Shown: positions 44,973 through 53,631 of the stretch, one piece after another
How positions within the stretch are numbered: position 1 is the stretch's first letter
Layout: each line of letters starts with the position of its first letter
Origin: Alphaproteobacteria bacterium
Lineage (GTDB): Bacteria; Pseudomonadota; Alphaproteobacteria; GCA-016699305
Direction: 5' to 3'
NCBI GenBank assembly: GCA_016699305.1
Contig: CP064970.1
Location: 620,001-684,000 of the forward strand
DNA: 64,000 bases
The notes under the pieces: generated by a model
Database searches by the model: none
The model's input: only the letters and a program-made list of their open reading frames with translations
What the model was told of the DNA's origin: nothing
Translations under genes and position numbers: made by a program

Positions 44973-45952
44973 TTCCATTAGGTTATATGAAAAATGTGCA
45001 AGGTGTGTACGGCCCCAACGCCAAGCCTTTGTGGGAGACGGTGCGCATCGACGGCGCGCCAGCGGCGGTGTTGGGCGGGAACGGCGCGCCCTATGCCGTG
45101 CATCCGGATTACCGCAACGCGCCCTTCCTGGTGCGCAAAGCCGATGGCGGCATGGTCTGGGGCTGGCAAGGCAACGGCGCTTGGAGCGACATCGCCCCCG
45201 CGCATTACCAAACGGGCCTGCGCGGCATGTTTGACTACACCCACGCCCTGCCCGGCCAGATCGTGGACTCCGACACGCCCAGCCTAAACCCCGAATCCCC
45301 TGTGCGCGACAACGGCGCACGATTGATGGATCCGAATACGGGGAGGTTTTTGCAGGTTGATCCCGTGCTGCAGCAGGATGGGGTGAGTCCGTATGCCTTC
45401 AACGATCCCGTCAATTTTGTGGATGTGGATGGACGCACCGCCGACCCCATCGGCTATGCGGGCGGGATGACGGCATCGCAGACCGAGCAGGCTTATAGAC
45501 AAGCGGCAAAGGCATATGGTCAGTATCAAGCGGGTATCTATGCCGCGCAACATCCTGGTGCCATGGTGGATGCGATCCCGTTTAATCCCGTGAAGGGAGC
45601 TGTGGCGGCGGGGAATGCTGGAGTAGCCACATTCAATTATGCTAAATCAGCCGCGGCCTTTGGCGGAGCTGCCATAGTGTCATTCAGTCCGGCAGCTCCT
45701 TCTGGATTGCAAATCGGTCTTGCTACTGCATGCGTGTATCATGCTTATGCTGGTAATGCTGCCTGGGAACGCAGCCGTCAGACGTGGGGGGAAGCCCTAA
45801 CTCAAACATGGGGAGATTCGCGTTGGCAGAATCTCTATGGCTTAGTGCCTCTTGGTGGGACCCAGTATGACGACCCATCTGAACCCCATGGACCGATTGA
45901 ATGGGCTAAAACAAAACCGTGGGGGAATTTTTTAAATAAGCTTGGTTTATAA
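44930..45952 (+). CDS. Displaced RHS tip module 3 with a C-terminal domain related to module 1
   Basis: 340 aa from ATG 44930, overlapping the end of the preceding gene; RHS homology starts at about 45003 (GVYGPNAKPLWETVR). About 45122-45477 is nearly identical to 42118-42473 of the main RHS. Then a variable domain (VDAIPFNPVKGAVAAGN, YDDPSEPHGPIEW) related to the module-1 toxin domain. No convincing ribosome site; likely a silent tip able to recombine into the main gene. Confidence 0.6.
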   Translation: MYSCILHKKDCMQIIPLGYMKNVQGVYGPNAKPLWETVRIDGAPAAVLGGNGAPYAVHPDYRNAPFLVRKADGGMVWGWQGNGAWSDIAPAHYQTGLRGMFDYTHALPGQIVDSDTPSLNPESPVRDNGARLMDPNTGRFLQVDPVLQQDGVSPYAFNDPVNFVDVDGRTADPIGYAGGMTASQTEQAYRQAAKAYGQYQAGIYAAQHPGAMVDAIPFNPVKGAVAAGNAGVATFNYAKSAAAFGGAAIVSFSPAAPSGLQIGLATACVYHAYAGNAAWERSRQTWGEALTQTWGDSRWQNLYGLVPLGGTQYDDPSEPHGPIEWAKTKPWGNFLNKLGL

Positions 45953-46005
45953 CATTGTTCAGTGAATGCTGTTCCTAAGCCTTCCAAAAAATCAAGGGGA
46001 TCGCC

Positions 46006-46302
46006 ATGAGCAAAGGTATGAAAGAAAAAATAAATATATTTTTTCGATCACCCTATACGGGGTTAGCTATATTTATGGTGGCCGCATCATTATTTGTTTC
46101 ATTGTTCTATTTTTTTGGTAATGAAGCTATTGGTGCAATTCAAATTATATTTCTTTTATTATTAATATTAACTGTACCCATAATATTGATATACTTAGTT
46201 ATAAGAAATATAAATAATGGAATATCATTATTTGATAGCATCAAATTAGGGTTTTTGCATAGTATTAAAATTTTCTTCAAATGGTTTCTTAAGATTATAT
46301 GA
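46006..46302 (+). CDS. Putative immunity protein for RHS module 3
   Basis: 98 aa, AT-rich, AAGGGGA upstream of ATG 46006. Two membrane helices (LAIFMVAASLFVSLFYFF; IIFLLLLILTVPIILIYLVI), then VIRNINNGISLFDSIKLGF and a KW tail. Related to 42904-43170, paralleling the relatedness of the toxin domains of modules 1 and 3. Function inferred. Confidence 0.6.
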   Translation: MSKGMKEKINIFFRSPYTGLAIFMVAASLFVSLFYFFGNEAIGAIQIIFLLLLILTVPIILIYLVIRNINNGISLFDSIKLGFLHSIKIFFKWFLKII

Positions 46303-46313
46303 TGCCAGATCAA

Positions 46314-46454
46314 CGCATCGGCGCAGTTTTAACCTGGACGGGCATATCACGGGGATCACGACTCCCGATTTGAATATCACCATGGGCTATGACCAGGCCG
46401 AGCGGTTATCCACTTTGCAAGAAGGCAAATTGGGTCTGCAGCGTTTTGGTTATG
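46314..46454 (+). pseudogene. RHS repeat fragment
   Basis: Near-identical to 43252-43391 (one RHS repeat, SFNLDGHITGITTPDLNI then MGYDQAERLSTL), cut off at both ends. Marks a further truncated module at the end of the array. Confidence 0.8.
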
Positions 46455-46606
46455 TGCGAACCGCCCCTCGCGCACACAGCAATTTTGTGGATTGCAAAAG
46501 GGCACCAAAACCTGCCATAGTGCCCCCCGCGCAGATCCGGGTAAGAGGTTTAGCCTTTAGCTCGAATGCGTCCGTTCATGGCTGGTGCTTGTCACGGCAT
46601 TGCTAT

Positions 46607-46682
46607 GTCCCCATCGTCTAGAGGCCTAGGACACCACCCTTTCACGGTGGTAACACGGGTTCGAATCCCGTTGGGGACACCA
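46607..46682 (+). tRNA. tRNA-Glu (TTC)
   Basis: 76 nt including CCA. Acceptor GTCCCCA/TGGGGAC; anticodon loop CTTTCAC, giving TTC (Glu GAA); T-loop TTCGAAT. Right border of the RHS region. 46683-46997 downstream shows no gene; only a small hairpin (CCGGC-AA-GGCCGG, about 46712). Confidence 0.95.
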
Positions 46683-46997
46683 AACATTTTTAGAAGAATG
46701 CTTTCAGCACACCGGCAAGGCCGGGGGGTGACCATAATCCGCCACGGTTGCTCCATCTTCTAACGCATAGAACGAGAACGACTTATGTGGTGCTTGTTCC
46801 ACAGATTGAGCCTCGCCTCTGCGCGGCATCGACCATTTCTGCCTCGAGATCACAGCATGATTGATGCATTTCAGTAATGAAGTTCAAATAATAACCGCAT
46901 ACGGAAATATCTTTCTTCCCATTAACGTTAATAGGATTTAAAGCCGAATGGAGCAAAAGAAATATTGGAGGATTAGCATCCCCGGACTGAGAGAAGC

Positions 46998-48371
46998 ATG
47001 CCCAAAAACGTCAAACAAGAAGAAATTGACGAACTCATCCGCCACCACGAGGATTTCCTGAGTGGTCGCATGGGTGGGCAGCGCATGATATTGCGTATGG
47101 TGCAGGCCGTCGATTTGGATTTGTCGGGACACAATTTATCGCATGCCGAACTGACGGGCGTGAATTTCAGCGGCAGCAATTTTCGTGGTACGAAGATGGC
47201 ATCCGCCATTTTGTTTGGCGCCGATTTGCATAATTGCGATTTACGCGAAGCGGATTTAACCAACGCCGATCTACGCGGCGCAATCTTACGCAACGCCAAT
47301 TTTGAGAATGCCGTACTGCTGAATGTCGATCTGAGGCAAGGGCATTTGATGCGCCAACAGCCGACGGCGGGGCAAGGCAGCAGCAGCACTGCCTCCGGTT
47401 CTAAGCGGGGCGGCATGGTTGCGGTGAACGGCACGGAAGGCAAGGCATCCTTCTCTGAAGCGAATTTCAGCCACGCCAATCTGGAGAATGCCAAAATCGG
47501 CAAAGGCTTTGGCTATAACGCCGATCTATCTTATGCCAATTTTAAAAACGCGAAGCTTAGCCAGGCAGATTTGCATAATTGCAATATGAAGGGCGCGAAT
47601 TTCCATGGCGCGGATCTAAGTAAGGCCAATCTCAATAACAGCAACCTTCAAGGCGCAAATCTGATCGGCGCGCAGATTTCCGGTGTGACACTGGAGAACA
47701 CCGATCTTGTCTCTGCACAAATCAATAAAGAGCAAACTATTGGCTTGGATATGTCCAAGGCTCGCATGACTCGCGCCGTCGAAAGTCTGGGGCGGCCGAT
47801 TAAAGATGTGATGAAAGACCACGCAAAGTGGATCGAGTCGATGGGAGATATAGGCAAGCAAGCGGATTTCTCGGCGCTGGATCTAACCGATATGGATTTC
47901 GCCAATAGCGACCTTTCGGTGATCAAGATGACGTTGACCATCCTAACGCGAACCAATTTCGCGGCATCTAAGCTGACCATGGCCAATCTTGTGGACTGTA
48001 GCGGAGAAAGAACCAGATTCGTCTGGAGCGACCTTCGTGGGGCCAACCTAAGTGGAGCCAATTTACAGCGCGCTGACTTCACCAACGTCGATTCTTCTCC
48101 CATGCCTTTACGACGCGATGGCGTGCAAGGCGGCAAGGCGGAATGGTCCAGCAAATTCTGTCGCGTCAATATGACCGGTTCACAATGCACGCGCGGTAAT
48201 TTTCGAGGGGCGAATTTCAGGGGAGCCGTATTACGCGATGTCGATTTCAGCGGCGCGAATTTGCAAAATGCTGATTTTCGAGAAGCCGATTTGACAGGCG
48301 CACAACTATCAGGATCATCCATCACAGGTGCCGACTTTACCGATGCCATAGGCACCCGCAACGCCAAATAG
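46998..48371 (+). CDS. Pentapeptide-repeat protein
   Basis: 457 aa. Three blocks of A(D/N)LXX repeats (about 38-115, 150-235, 290-450), e.g. FSGSNFRGTKMASAIL, ADLHNCDLREADLTNADLRG, forming right-handed beta-helices. They are separated by a Gln/Ser/Gly linker (about 115-145) and a helical insert (about 245-290). No signal or membrane part. Start MPKNVKQEEIDELIRHHEDF. Function unknown; some relatives mimic DNA and bind gyrase, many do not. Confidence 0.85.
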   Translation: MPKNVKQEEIDELIRHHEDFLSGRMGGQRMILRMVQAVDLDLSGHNLSHAELTGVNFSGSNFRGTKMASAILFGADLHNCDLREADLTNADLRGAILRNANFENAVLLNVDLRQGHLMRQQPTAGQGSSSTASGSKRGGMVAVNGTEGKASFSEANFSHANLENAKIGKGFGYNADLSYANFKNAKLSQADLHNCNMKGANFHGADLSKANLNNSNLQGANLIGAQISGVTLENTDLVSAQINKEQTIGLDMSKARMTRAVESLGRPIKDVMKDHAKWIESMGDIGKQADFSALDLTDMDFANSDLSVIKMTLTILTRTNFAASKLTMANLVDCSGERTRFVWSDLRGANLSGANLQRADFTNVDSSPMPLRRDGVQGGKAEWSSKFCRVNMTGSQCTRGNFRGANFRGAVLRDVDFSGANLQNADFREADLTGAQLSGSSITGADFTDAIGTRNAK

Positions 48372-48632
48372 TTCCTTATGGGCATCATTACACCGTGCCA
48401 CAATCATTACCTGAAGCAAATATCAATTCGGCAGTAGGATTAATTCTTCTATCCCAAATTAGTGCCATATATTAAAAGTTTCATTGCTTTCTCGGTGCAT
48501 TTTTGGGATTACTCTGTTGTTCCACGCAAAATTGCCCTATTTATATGCGCTGTCTGGTTGGAAAGAATCTTGTCTGGCCGTATCTTACGGATAAAGCGGG
48601 ATCACATCGAACATCAGGTAGGGAGCAGGCGG

Positions 48633-49496
48633 ATGGCAACGGGCAAAACGAAAGACGACAAGAAAAAAGCGGCTGATAAAAAAGCCAAGCCTTCATCGTC
48701 AACGAAGGCGGGGGCGAAATCGACCGCCAAGCCCGCCGCAAAAGACAAAAAGGCACCGCCGCCAGCTAAAGCCGCGCCTAAGGCGGCCAGCTTGTCCAAG
48801 AACGATCCGATCAAGCAAGCCAAGGCGCTGATCGGTCCCTTGCGCGGCATGGGCGGCGGATTGACCAGTCTGGCACCGAGCTTGGCAGGATCAAGCGGGA
48901 AGCTGCCGCCACGTCTTCAGGCGCTGATCGACCGGCAGGAAATCGGCGATTTATTCACCACATGGTGCCGCGCCAGTGATCGGTTGGATGAGAGCCTGTT
49001 GCGTTCCGTCTATCACCATGACGGCAGCGAGGATCATGGTCCCGGCGTCTTTCAAGGACCGAGCGCGGGGTTTATCTCTTGGTGGATTGGGGTGTTGGGC
49101 GGGTTGAAATCGTCTTGGCATATGCTGGGGCCGACACGCTTTGACCTTCGTGGCGATGTGACCATGACCGAGACGCCGTTTTTGGCGCAATATCGTTTAG
49201 AAAAAGCCACCGGCAAGGAAGACTTGATCATCGGGGGGCGTTTCCTGGACCGCTGCGAACGTCGCCCGGGAGGGGCGTCAGGCGTATGGAAGATCGCGCA
49301 TCGCAAGATGGTGAATGATTGGGTGCGGACCTCTCCGACATCGGATATCTTCTATCTGCAAAATCCCGATGCGCTGTGGCAGACTCGGGGCCGTACGGAT
49401 TTGTCCTATAACATGGACTCCTTCCCCACGGGCCAGGGCAGCCGGACCTTCTCGCTCTTTGGTCGTCGTTATGACAGCAAGAGCCTGAAGTTCTAG
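48633..49496 (+). CDS. SnoaL/NTF2-like domain protein with a Lys/Ala-rich N-terminus
   Basis: 287 aa from ATG 48633 (GGGAG upstream). Residues 1-55 are Lys/Ala/Ser/Pro-rich. Residues about 105-250 look like a SnoaL-type alpha+beta barrel: LIDRQEIGDLFTTWCRASDR, then YHHDGSEDHGPGVFQGPSAG, then WKIAHRKMVNDWVRTSP. Such domains include dehydratases and isomerases. Substrate unknown. A very long open frame upstream to 48462 is not used. Confidence 0.72.
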   Translation: MATGKTKDDKKKAADKKAKPSSSTKAGAKSTAKPAAKDKKAPPPAKAAPKAASLSKNDPIKQAKALIGPLRGMGGGLTSLAPSLAGSSGKLPPRLQALIDRQEIGDLFTTWCRASDRLDESLLRSVYHHDGSEDHGPGVFQGPSAGFISWWIGVLGGLKSSWHMLGPTRFDLRGDVTMTETPFLAQYRLEKATGKEDLIIGGRFLDRCERRPGGASGVWKIAHRKMVNDWVRTSPTSDIFYLQNPDALWQTRGRTDLSYNMDSFPTGQGSRTFSLFGRRYDSKSLKF

Positions 49497-49568
49497 TCTC
49501 CATCGGCTTACCAGTATGGACCAGAGGCAGGCCAGTTGGCCTGTGTCTTGAGATAGGCGTGAGGAACC

Positions 49569-50159
49569 ATGACCGCAAAACATCACTCTCCCGTTTCGCC
49601 CTCCTCCAAGCAGGAAAACGGCCTGGCTTGCAAACTGATTTACCAGCTATGGCAGTGGGTGTTTTCCTATCCTGTCCTCTTATTGCTGTCGGCTTGCGTG
49701 GGCGCGTTGGGCTTTGCTTTGATCGCTCAATATGGTTTGGGCTTGTCGCCTTGTCCTTTATGCCTGATGCAGCGCGCGCCCTATGCGTTGGGGATACTGG
49801 CCATGATCGCGGCGTTTCTGGGACGTGCCCGTCCCGGCTGGGTGATGGCCATGCTGGGTGTGACGGCGGTGGCCTTGCTGGCCAACGCCGTCTTGGCCGG
49901 ATATCACGCGGGCGTCGAGGTTCATTGGTGGGGCCAGACGGATGCAGGTTGTCCGATCAGCAATGCATCAGCCGAGCTGGGAAGCTGGAAAGCCATGCTA
50001 GAGAAATGGGCGCCGGGTCGCTGCGATGAGGTGGCATGGGTGATCTTTGGCATCTCGGCGGTGATTTGGAACACGCTGCTTTCCCTGTCTTTGAGCATGT
50101 ATGCGGGTATCGCCCTATTTCGTTTGCGCCGTCTGACAGATAAAGAGGAATCGCTGTGA
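49569..50159 (+). CDS. dsbB: Disulfide bond formation protein DsbB
   Basis: 196 aa, four membrane helices (about 32-55, 67-87, 92-112, 155-180). First redox pair in SPCPLCLMQRAPYALG; second pair in the periplasmic loop (Cys in DAGCPIS and in GRCDE). Reoxidises DsbA and passes electrons to ubiquinone. Stop overlaps the coq7 start. Co-transcription with a ubiquinone gene fits its acceptor. Confidence 0.93.
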   Translation: MTAKHHSPVSPSSKQENGLACKLIYQLWQWVFSYPVLLLLSACVGALGFALIAQYGLGLSPCPLCLMQRAPYALGILAMIAAFLGRARPGWVMAMLGVTAVALLANAVLAGYHAGVEVHWWGQTDAGCPISNASAELGSWKAMLEKWAPGRCDEVAWVIFGISAVIWNTLLSLSLSMYAGIALFRLRRLTDKEESL

Positions 50160-50722
50160 CGGCTGCCTCGCGTCGTCATAAGACAGCTGACCGTGTTGCA
50201 GGAGAACGGGGCGAGACAGCGCGATTGCATCGTCTGTTACGTGTGGACCAAGCGGGAGAGTTCGGTGCCACGCGCATTTATGCAGGACAGCTGGCCGTAT
50301 TGCGACGCAAGTCTTGCGCACCGGTCATTCAGGAGATGGCCCAGCAGGAAGACGAGCATCTCAGCCGCTTTGACGACCTAATGCGCCGCCACCATGTGCG
50401 TCCCACGGCCTTGCGTCCTTTGTGGCATGTGGCCGGTTTCGCTCTGGGTGCCGCCACGGCTTTGCTGGGCGAACGCGCGGCCATGGCCTGCACGGCGGCG
50501 GTCGAAGAAGAAATCGATCAGCACTATGCGCGGCAGATTCGCTCGCTTGAGAACCCAAAATCCGATCTAGGGCGTCTGTTAGAAAAGTTTCGCCAGGACG
50601 AAAGCCAGCATCGCGCCACCGCGCTGGCCCATGGAGCCGAGCAAGCCCCCGCTTGGCCGTTGCTGCGACGGGCGATCCGCGCGGGCACGCGCGCGGCGAT
50701 TGCCTTATCCGAGCGAGTCTGA
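50156..50722 (+). CDS. coq7: 2-polyprenyl-6-methoxyphenol hydroxylase, COQ7 type
   Basis: 188 aa, GTG start inside the dsbB stop. Di-iron carboxylate hydroxylase of ubiquinone synthesis. Ligands: Glu in VDQAGEFGATRIYAGQ, QQEDEHLSRFD (ExxH), and EEEIDQHYARQI plus QDESQHRATA. Two repeated EXXH-type pairs as expected. Cytoplasmic, membrane-associated. A psd gene follows. Confidence 0.93.
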   Translation: MTAASRRHKTADRVAGERGETARLHRLLRVDQAGEFGATRIYAGQLAVLRRKSCAPVIQEMAQQEDEHLSRFDDLMRRHHVRPTALRPLWHVAGFALGAATALLGERAAMACTAAVEEEIDQHYARQIRSLENPKSDLGRLLEKFRQDESQHRATALAHGAEQAPAWPLLRRAIRAGTRAAIALSERV

Positions 50723-50787
50723 CATCAAGAAGACAAGGCTGGGGAAACGATTCCTTCGCCGCGATCCGGTTGATCAGGAGAACAACA

Positions 50788-51474
50788 ATGAGCATACAAG
50801 ATTCATGGCCCACAATTCCACCCGTCCATCCGGCCGGATGGCCCTTTATGGCCGTGTTGTTTGTGATCGCCTTGGTGCTGGGGTTGTTCTATCAGCCTTT
50901 GATGTGGCTGGGGCTTATCCTGACCGGCTTATGCGCCATCTTCTTTCGTGACCCCGAACGTGTGCCGCCCGAAGGGACCGGTCTTGTTCTTGCCCCCGCC
51001 GATGGACGTTTGGCGGCCATTGTCGAGGAAAATGCGCCCGAGGATTTGGGCAAGCCCGAAGGCACGCGCATGACACGCCTTAGCATCGTGCTTGCCCCCA
51101 CGGATGTGCATGTCAACCGCATCCCCTGTGACGCCGTGGTGGAATCCAAGATATACCATCCTGGCGCGTTCATCAGCGCCACGCTGGATAAATCCAGCCA
51201 CGAGAACGAGCGCATGACGTTGCGTCTGCGTCTGACCGATGGCCGCGCCTTGGGCTTGGTGCAGATTGCCGGTTGGTTGGCTCGTCGCATCGTGTGCGAT
51301 GTGGAAGAGGGTAAGAACGTCAAGAGCGGCGAGCGTTATGGCATGATCCGCTTTGGCAGCCGCGTGGATGTGTGGTTGCCGCTGGGGATCGCGCCTCATG
51401 TCCGAATAGGGCAAACCATGGTTGCGGGTGAAACCATTATGGCTCAGTTGAAGGAGTCGTTGCAAAAAGAATAA
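50788..51474 (+). CDS. psd: Phosphatidylserine decarboxylase, short PSD-A type
   Basis: 228 aa from ATG 50788 (AGGAG 7 nt upstream); the longer frame upstream is not used. Two hydrophobic N-terminal segments (about 15-50). Family blocks: LAPADGRLAAIVEE, LAPTDVHVNRIPCDAVV, and the self-cleavage site RFGSRVDVW, where Gly190-Ser191 breaks and Ser becomes pyruvoyl. Produces phosphatidylethanolamine. Confidence 0.92.
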   Translation: MSIQDSWPTIPPVHPAGWPFMAVLFVIALVLGLFYQPLMWLGLILTGLCAIFFRDPERVPPEGTGLVLAPADGRLAAIVEENAPEDLGKPEGTRMTRLSIVLAPTDVHVNRIPCDAVVESKIYHPGAFISATLDKSSHENERMTLRLRLTDGRALGLVQIAGWLARRIVCDVEEGKNVKSGERYGMIRFGSRVDVWLPLGIAPHVRIGQTMVAGETIMAQLKESLQKE

Positions 51475-51509
51475 TATCTCTCCGTTATCTATCGGTAGAG
51501 GTATGCGAA

Positions 51510-51962
51510 GTGTCGCAAGAAAAACAAGTTCATAACAAGCCATTCGACAAAGACGAGGAGACCCCGCATTTGTTGTATGCGCATTTCCGTATCAATGCTC
51601 AAAATTTGATGCGGAATCTTCAAGATGAATATCCTACATCCCGGTTTGAAGTCGTGGTTAGGCGTAAGCACAACAGCCCCGATAGACTTATCTTCGTCAC
51701 GCAGCGCCGTCGGCTTGACAAAAATTTGCCGGTCTTCACGCAACTGGTATTCGCGCATAGCGATGCGGTGTCCCCTAGAAGACCTGGAGCGCCTGTGTAT
51801 ATCGCGGCGGGACGTCGAATGGTGTGTCTGCCAAGGGGATTTACGCCAGGTGGCGCAAGCTATGGCGGCCACAACATGAAGCAATTGGTTTTGTGCGAAC
51901 CTCATCGTAGCCATTCAGCCCATATGCAAGGAATCTTGAACGGGCATATCGCGCCACACTGA
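51510..51962 (+). CDS. Hypothetical protein
   Basis: 150 aa, GTG start with an AGAGG upstream. Mixed composition, no signal or membrane segment. Contains HLLYAHFRINAQNLMRNLQDE and FEVVVRRKHNSPDRLIFVTQRRR. Not recognised. It ends 139 bp before tRNA-Gly; no other gene in between. Confidence 0.55.
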   Translation: MSQEKQVHNKPFDKDEETPHLLYAHFRINAQNLMRNLQDEYPTSRFEVVVRRKHNSPDRLIFVTQRRRLDKNLPVFTQLVFAHSDAVSPRRPGAPVYIAAGRRMVCLPRGFTPGGASYGGHNMKQLVLCEPHRSHSAHMQGILNGHIAPH

Positions 51963-52101
51963 TGCATAGCGAGGGGGGTGCGCGTATCGGTGTATCCGAA
52001 TTCGCTTTCCTGTTCAGCATGGTCCGGAACAACGGCACCGTTAAGTCGGTGGGTTACCATGGCGTTGGCTGGTCGAATCCGCGCGTTTATAAATCGGAAA
52101 A

Positions 52102-52175
52102 TGGAGCGGGTGAAGGGAATCGAACCCTCGTCGTAAGCTTGGGAAGCTTCTGCTCTACCATTGAGCTACACCCGC
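52102..52175 (-). tRNA. tRNA-Gly (CCC)
   Basis: 74 nt including CCA. Reads GCGGGTGTAGCTCAATGGTA...; anticodon stem GAAGC with loop TTCCCAA, giving CCC (Gly GGG); T-loop TTCGATT; acceptor ends CACCCGC. Confidence 0.93.
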
Positions 52176-52178
52176 TGA

Positions 52179-52195
52179 TGAGCTACACCCGCTGA
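52179..52195. repeat. Tandem copy of the tRNA-Gly 5' end
   Basis: TGAGCTACACCCGCTGA occurs twice, back to back (52162-52178 and 52179-52195). The second is the tRNA's acceptor and D-stem start copied just outside its 5' end. Confidence 0.85.
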
Positions 52196-52216
52196 GCCAT
52201 TTGGCCAAAAAAGGAA

Positions 52217-52291
52217 TGGTGGGTGCGACAGGGATTGAACCTGTGACCCCTGCCGTGTGAAGGCAGTGCTCTCCCGCTGAGCTACGCACCC
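52217..52291 (-). tRNA. tRNA-Val (CAC)
   Basis: 75 nt including CCA. Acceptor GGGTGCG/CGCACCC; anticodon stem CTGCC, loop TTCACAC, giving CAC (Val GUG); T-loop TTCAATC. Confidence 0.93.
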
Positions 52292-52442
52292 ATTCCATAA
52301 CAACGCATGGCGCCCGAAACTTTTCGGCCAGCAGGGGGCGAAAGTCAATTCTTTTCATGGCGCATGCCATGCATGAAAACAAAGCCATCTTGATATCGGA
52401 ATGCTATAAGACCAATTCCGATCCACCCATTAGGGATAGTGT

Positions 52443-52718
52443 ATGTCACGCCAAACCGCCGGGGCCGCTTGCCTCTTTGCGCTCACCACCTTCTTTGCAA
52501 GCCCGATCATCACGACAGTCTGCTTCGCCGACGATGCACAAGACAAAGAGATCAGGCACCAGCAGCTGCAAAAACTGATTGAAAAACTGGAAGCTCAACA
52601 GCCGCCAGCGATGGAGAAACCCATGACGACGCCCCCAGAAAGACCGCAGTCTGAAAAAAAGCCCGGCAATGGTGAGAAAATCCCTGGGGTAAAATACCGT
52701 TACACCATTCCCGCTTAA
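52443..52718 (+). CDS. Small secreted protein with coiled-coil stretch
   Basis: 91 aa. Sec signal (ACLFALTTFFASPIITTVCFA, cleaved near FA|DD), then a charged helix EIRHQQLQKLIEKLEAQQ, a Pro/Lys-rich linker and a short tail VKYRYTIPA. Likely periplasmic. Unknown function; ribosome site weak. Confidence 0.5.
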   Translation: MSRQTAGAACLFALTTFFASPIITTVCFADDAQDKEIRHQQLQKLIEKLEAQQPPAMEKPMTTPPERPQSEKKPGNGEKIPGVKYRYTIPA

Positions 52719-52792
52719 CATCCTCGCCTTACTTCTTGCCAATATCTGCGACACCATGCAGGATTCGCGCAGGAATACCTCGGGAGCCGCGC

Positions 52793-53533
52793 ATGGTGTA
52801 TTGGCTAGACCCTTTCTTTTTCTTCACGGCGGCGGCCTTGCTGGCGTTGATGCTGCGCCGCGGACGTTTGGCGGGCTGGATTCTGGCCGTTCTGATGGTC
52901 TTGATGCTGGCTCCGGTTGGCAACGCGCTGACTTGGGAACTTGAAAACAGGATGTCCGCCCCCGACTGGCTATCGGGTGAACATCGGGTTGATGGCATTA
53001 TTCTTCTGGGCGGGGACGAGAGGGTCGAAATCGCACGCCTGCGCGGCCAGGCTTCCATGATCACAGGCGCGCGCGCGCAGGGCTTTGCGGCTTTGGCTCG
53101 GCATTACCCTGGGGCGCGACTGTTCATCACGGGCGGCGGCAAACGCAGCCCCATTCCCGGCACCGCCACCGAATCCAGCATCAGTCGCCAAGCTGTTATT
53201 GGCTATGGCATTGATCCGGCACGTCTGGAAATGGAGGAGGACTCGCTCAATACCTGGGACAACGCCATGCACAGTTATGCGCAGACCAAGCCCGAGGCGG
53301 GGCAGACCTGGATTCTGGTGACCACGGCCGCGCATATGCCGCGCGCCCTGGCCGCGTTTAAGGCGGCGGGATGGGGGGATATGATTCAGCCCGCACCGGT
53401 GGATTTTCGCGCCGTACCGCCGCAGCACTCATGGAAATTCGTGGTACCGGCCAGCAATCTTTCCCGTTTGCACTATGCCTTGCGCGAATATCTGGCGGGC
53501 ATCTGGTACCGCCTGAATGGCCGCGCGGCTTGA
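52793..53533 (+). CDS. YdcF-like DUF218 family protein
   Basis: 246 aa from ATG 52793. Two N-terminal membrane helices (FFFFTAAALLALML; LAGWILAVLMVLMLAPVG), then the DUF218 domain: DGIILLGGDE, LFITGGGKRS, LEMEEDSLNTWDNA, VTTAAHMPRALAAFKAAGW. YdcF/SanA-type proteins affect envelope properties; catalytic role unknown. Terminator directly follows. Confidence 0.82.
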   Translation: MVYWLDPFFFFTAAALLALMLRRGRLAGWILAVLMVLMLAPVGNALTWELENRMSAPDWLSGEHRVDGIILLGGDERVEIARLRGQASMITGARAQGFAALARHYPGARLFITGGGKRSPIPGTATESSISRQAVIGYGIDPARLEMEEDSLNTWDNAMHSYAQTKPEAGQTWILVTTAAHMPRALAAFKAAGWGDMIQPAPVDFRAVPPQHSWKFVVPASNLSRLHYALREYLAGIWYRLNGRAA

Positions 53534-53548
53534 TGGATCCTATAAGGA

Positions 53549-53590
53549 AAGCCCCCGTACCCGAATGAAGGGCACGGGGGCTTTGGCTTT
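53549..53590. terminator. Bidirectional rho-independent terminator
   Basis: AAAGCCCCCGT / GCACGGGGGCTTT stem with a 13-base loop, T-rich after, and A-rich before for the other strand. Lies between the convergent YdcF-like gene and the Tyr/Ala-rich gene. Confidence 0.88.
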
Positions 53591-53631
53591 TCCTGTCCTA
53601 TCCGTTGTGACGGATGGGACAGGGGATGTTT

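Noticed and set aside
46370..46621. 83-aa ORF beginning in the RHS fragment
   Set aside because: Its first part is a piece of an RHS repeat and the rest is unrelated intergenic and tRNA sequence; treated as a fragment.
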